Assembly (NCBI GenBank): GCA_009841335.1 | Contig: VXLY01000091.1 | Span: 1 to 34,074, forward strand | Length of the DNA: 34,074 nt | Direction of reading: 5' to 3' | Origin: Rhodothermaceae bacterium | GTDB lineage: Bacteria; Bacteroidota; Rhodothermia; Rhodothermales; Bin80 | In this document: piece after piece, positions 33,201 through 34,074 of the stretch | How positions within the stretch are numbered: the stretch's first letter is position 1 | Layout: the number at the start of each line of letters is the position of its first letter | The notes under the pieces: generated by a model | The model's database searches: none | What the model saw: the letters and a program-made list of their open reading frames with translations, nothing else | Told to the model about the DNA's origin: nothing | Made by a program: the position numbers and the translations under genes

Positions 33201-34074
33201 GACGTGTCTGTACTTCCTCTGAAAAATCAGGATACCGCTCCGTGCCACGCTCAAATACCAGATGTCTGAGAAATTTGTCAGAATTACCCCCAAATTCTGC
33301 AGGAATCTCAAAATGAGGCATAAGAAGCTTGCCCGTTGGTAACTCGAACTGGCACTTTTCCGCAATGGCCATGCTGTTCTCCATCCAAGCAGCTGCTTTC
33401 TTCGTTTTTCCCAGAACGGAATACATCTCATCTGCTGACTTCAGATAGAATTCCTTTTTGTCAAAACGGAGACGCATGGGGTCGTCAAGTTCCTTGCCAG
33501 TCTGGAGGCAGAGTAGGATATCCTGCGCATCGGCATCCTCTTTTGCCACATAGTGAACATCATTTGTAGCCACAACCTCAACATTGAACTCCTTTGCCCA
33601 AGCCAGAAGCTGTTTGTTCACCTTTTTCTGCTCCTCAATTCCATGATCCTGGATTTCCACGTAGTAGTCTTCTCTACCGAACAGGTCCAGATACCTTTTG
33701 AACCAGCGACGGGCCTCTTCCAGATTCCCGTCAATAATGGCACGGGGAACCTGCCCCTGTAGGCAGCAGGTTGTTGCTACGAGACCTTCACGGTACTTTT
33801 CGAGAAGTTCGAAATCAATACGGGGTTTGAAATAGAACCCGTCCAGGAACGAGAGCGACGACAACTTCATCAGATTTCGGTAGCCCTGCTCATTTTTTGC
33901 CCATAGAACCTGATGGTACCGAACCCGGGTATCGCGTTCTTTCATAGAGCCCGGGGTTACGTAGAATTCGCACCCTATAACAGGCTTTATTCCATTTTTT
34001 CGGGCCGTTGCGTGGAATTCCGGCACACCGTACAGATTGCCATGATCAGTAATGCCCAAGGCACTCATTCCCAG
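30235..34074 (-). CDS. dnaE: DNA polymerase III subunit alpha with mini-intein (5' end beyond window)
   Basis: This is the replicative polymerase catalytic subunit. The frame stays open to the right edge (LGMSALGITDHGNLYGVPEF), so the first 25-35 residues, the start of the PHP domain, lie outside. Visible parts are the PHP domain, GPGRGSAAGSAVAYCLGITN, the catalytic aspartates in ISMPDIDIDFDDHGRSKVID, the fingers region with AMNALYRPGPMDLIPNYIKR, QEQVMQMAQVMGGYSLG and RRAMGKKK, and a C-terminal OB fold (CGVITAVKVRKTRKGEEMSN). A 158-residue intein interrupts the conserved YGFNR-SHS motif at 31453-31926. Without the intein the protein has normal DnaE length. Its stop overlaps arsC, and it leads a five-gene operon. 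Confidence 0.96.
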   Translation of the reverse strand: MGMSALGITDHGNLYGVPEFHATARKNGIKPVIGCEFYVTPGSMKERDTRVRYHQVLWAKNEQGYRNLMKLSSLSFLDGFYFKPRIDFELLEKYREGLVATTCCLQGQVPRAIIDGNLEEARRWFKRYLDLFGREDYYVEIQDHGIEEQKKVNKQLLAWAKEFNVEVVATNDVHYVAKEDADAQDILLCLQTGKELDDPMRLRFDKKEFYLKSADEMYSVLGKTKKAAAWMENSMAIAEKCQFELPTGKLLMPHFEIPAEFGGNSDKFLRHLVFERGTERYPDFSEEVQTRLNHELGIIQRMGYAGYFLIVQDFTTAAREMGVSVGPGRGSAAGSAVAYCLGITNVDPLKYDLLFERFLNPERISMPDIDIDFDDHGRSKVIDYVVEKYGRLNVSQIVTFGTMGARTAIRDVARVLKIPLREADKIAKAVPYGTASLDEALDSVKELKELRTSKREEIQKLIRISQALEGCARHTGVHAAGVIIAPGTVSNHVPVATTKNKGEQVLTTQYSGDWVEDFGLLKMDFLGLSTLTIINDTCELIRRRTGSAPDMDALPLDDSKTFELFQKAETNAIFQFESEGMRRWLVQLKPTSLDDLTAMNALYRPGPMDLIPNYIKRKHGDEEIQYPHPSLEPVLKATYGIPVFQEQVMQMAQVMGGYSLGAADVLRRAMGKKKKSVMRAERARFVDGANERGVSNEVANEVFDMMDKFAGYGFNRCVEESTLVTNARTGAHVTVRMLHEQGCEDFPVYALTDEGDIVPRDVEAVYYNGFKPVFELVTNSGRRIRATSTHRFRAQGGWKRLGDLQVGDKVAAMEQKETLPQTNPCDVLALTERIKTSITWESIVRIAYAGNAHTYDLTVAENHNYFANGFVVHNSHSVAYSLVAYQTAYLKANYPAEFMAAVMSNVSGDSKKFIAMLNEARRLDLKIQPPSVTHSVGDFSVNEEGDIYFGLSSVKGVARGVVDKIVENRDKKGPAKTLFQFVKRLDSRILNKKTLDSLARVGALDKFGQHRAQIVAALDMAIRYAESARRDEELGQGFLFAEEDSMIEHPEPSLPKCTEWSQAKMLEQEHELAGFYISGHPLDDWGIEQRSCATNTLANLPTPTGEGDSRPSCTVCGVITAVKVRKTRKGEEMSNILLEDYTGQSEIVCFPSTHAEVKNILTEGAMVMAEGTVEDVGGTLKILSHRITPMDALRNKLLDNIVITPDFEQLREEDLNRFLDACEANKGEKGLYFEIKSNGHNLRLVSEKAKVAATPELMSVLESTFGVKGVFLEWSRESI
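31453..31926 (-). other. mini-intein inside DnaE, no homing endonuclease
   Basis: The 158-residue insert starts with Cys (CVEESTLVTNARTG, block A), has block B with GRRIRATSTHRFR (T-x-x-H), block F (ITWESIVRIAYAGNAHTYDL) and ends NYFANGFVVHN, with the penultimate His and terminal Asn needed for splicing. The next host residue is Ser (SHSVAYSLVAYQ), a usable +1 nucleophile. All splice-critical residues seen are intact, so it should splice itself out. Only about 50 residues separate blocks B and F, too few for a LAGLIDADG endonuclease, so it is a mini-intein. The site lies four residues downstream of the position used by the cyanobacterial split DnaE intein (after the Y of KFAEY). Confidence 0.92.

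Noticed and set aside
1..34074. CRISPR arrays, rRNA or tRNA genes
   Set aside because: I saw no regularly spaced direct repeats and no rRNA or tRNA signatures on either strand.

Overview
The window looks like the chromosome of a Gram-negative bacterium from the Rhodothermota/Balneolota/Bacteroidota neighbourhood. Supporting features are a GWxTD-domain protein, a secreted 6-bladed beta-propeller protein, an SPOR lipoprotein, a polyphosphate-glucokinase-type ROK enzyme, a membrane-anchored FadE-type acyl-CoA dehydrogenase and lipoboxes on secreted proteins. The lineage is inferred from gene content only. It contains two very different halves.

Bases 1 to about 9,480 are an eroded accessory region. 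They hold a DNA methyltransferase-HNH pseudogene with stops and frameshifts, an apparently intact four-gene operon built around a Panacea (DUF4065) antitoxin-like protein with two small membrane proteins, a 5'-truncated ISXO2/IS1595 transposase with in-frame stops, and an RNase Y gene cut in two. The two RNase Y pieces (KH end at 8749-8966, HD and C-terminal part at 4314-5025, both minus strand) are separated by a 3,723-bp element. The element has imperfect terminal inverted repeats and homologous inverted terminal segments, and is flanked by TA on both sides. Removing it together with one TA rejoins the RNase Y reading frame exactly. Inside it are an IS630-type helix-turn-helix remnant, a DUF4342 fragment and one intact cargo gene, a zinc-ribbon/HEPN-like protein.

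Bases 9,480 to 34,074 are dense and mostly intact. A plus-strand block encodes fatty acid beta-oxidation (FadN-type dehydrogenase/hydratase, FadA thiolase, FadE dehydrogenase), followed by a small membrane protein, a small CsbD-like protein and a GWxTD protein. A minus-strand block carries a substrate-binding lipoprotein, a FecCD/BtuC permease and a polyprenyl diphosphate synthase. Then come deoC and an SPOR lipoprotein (plus), ppgK-dapD (minus), a 34-residue lipoprotein and dnaG (plus), and a beta-propeller protein (minus). The last block is a tightly overlapping minus-strand operon in the order dnaE, arsC, Smr, class-I glutamine-amidotransferase-like hydrolase, SxtJ-like membrane protein. 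dnaE runs off the right edge and carries a 158-residue mini-intein in its conserved YGFNR/SHS motif.

The most interesting items are the TA-flanked element inside rny with its HEPN cargo, the Panacea operon (including a 58-residue gene), the DnaE mini-intein, and the 34-residue lipoprotein in front of dnaG.
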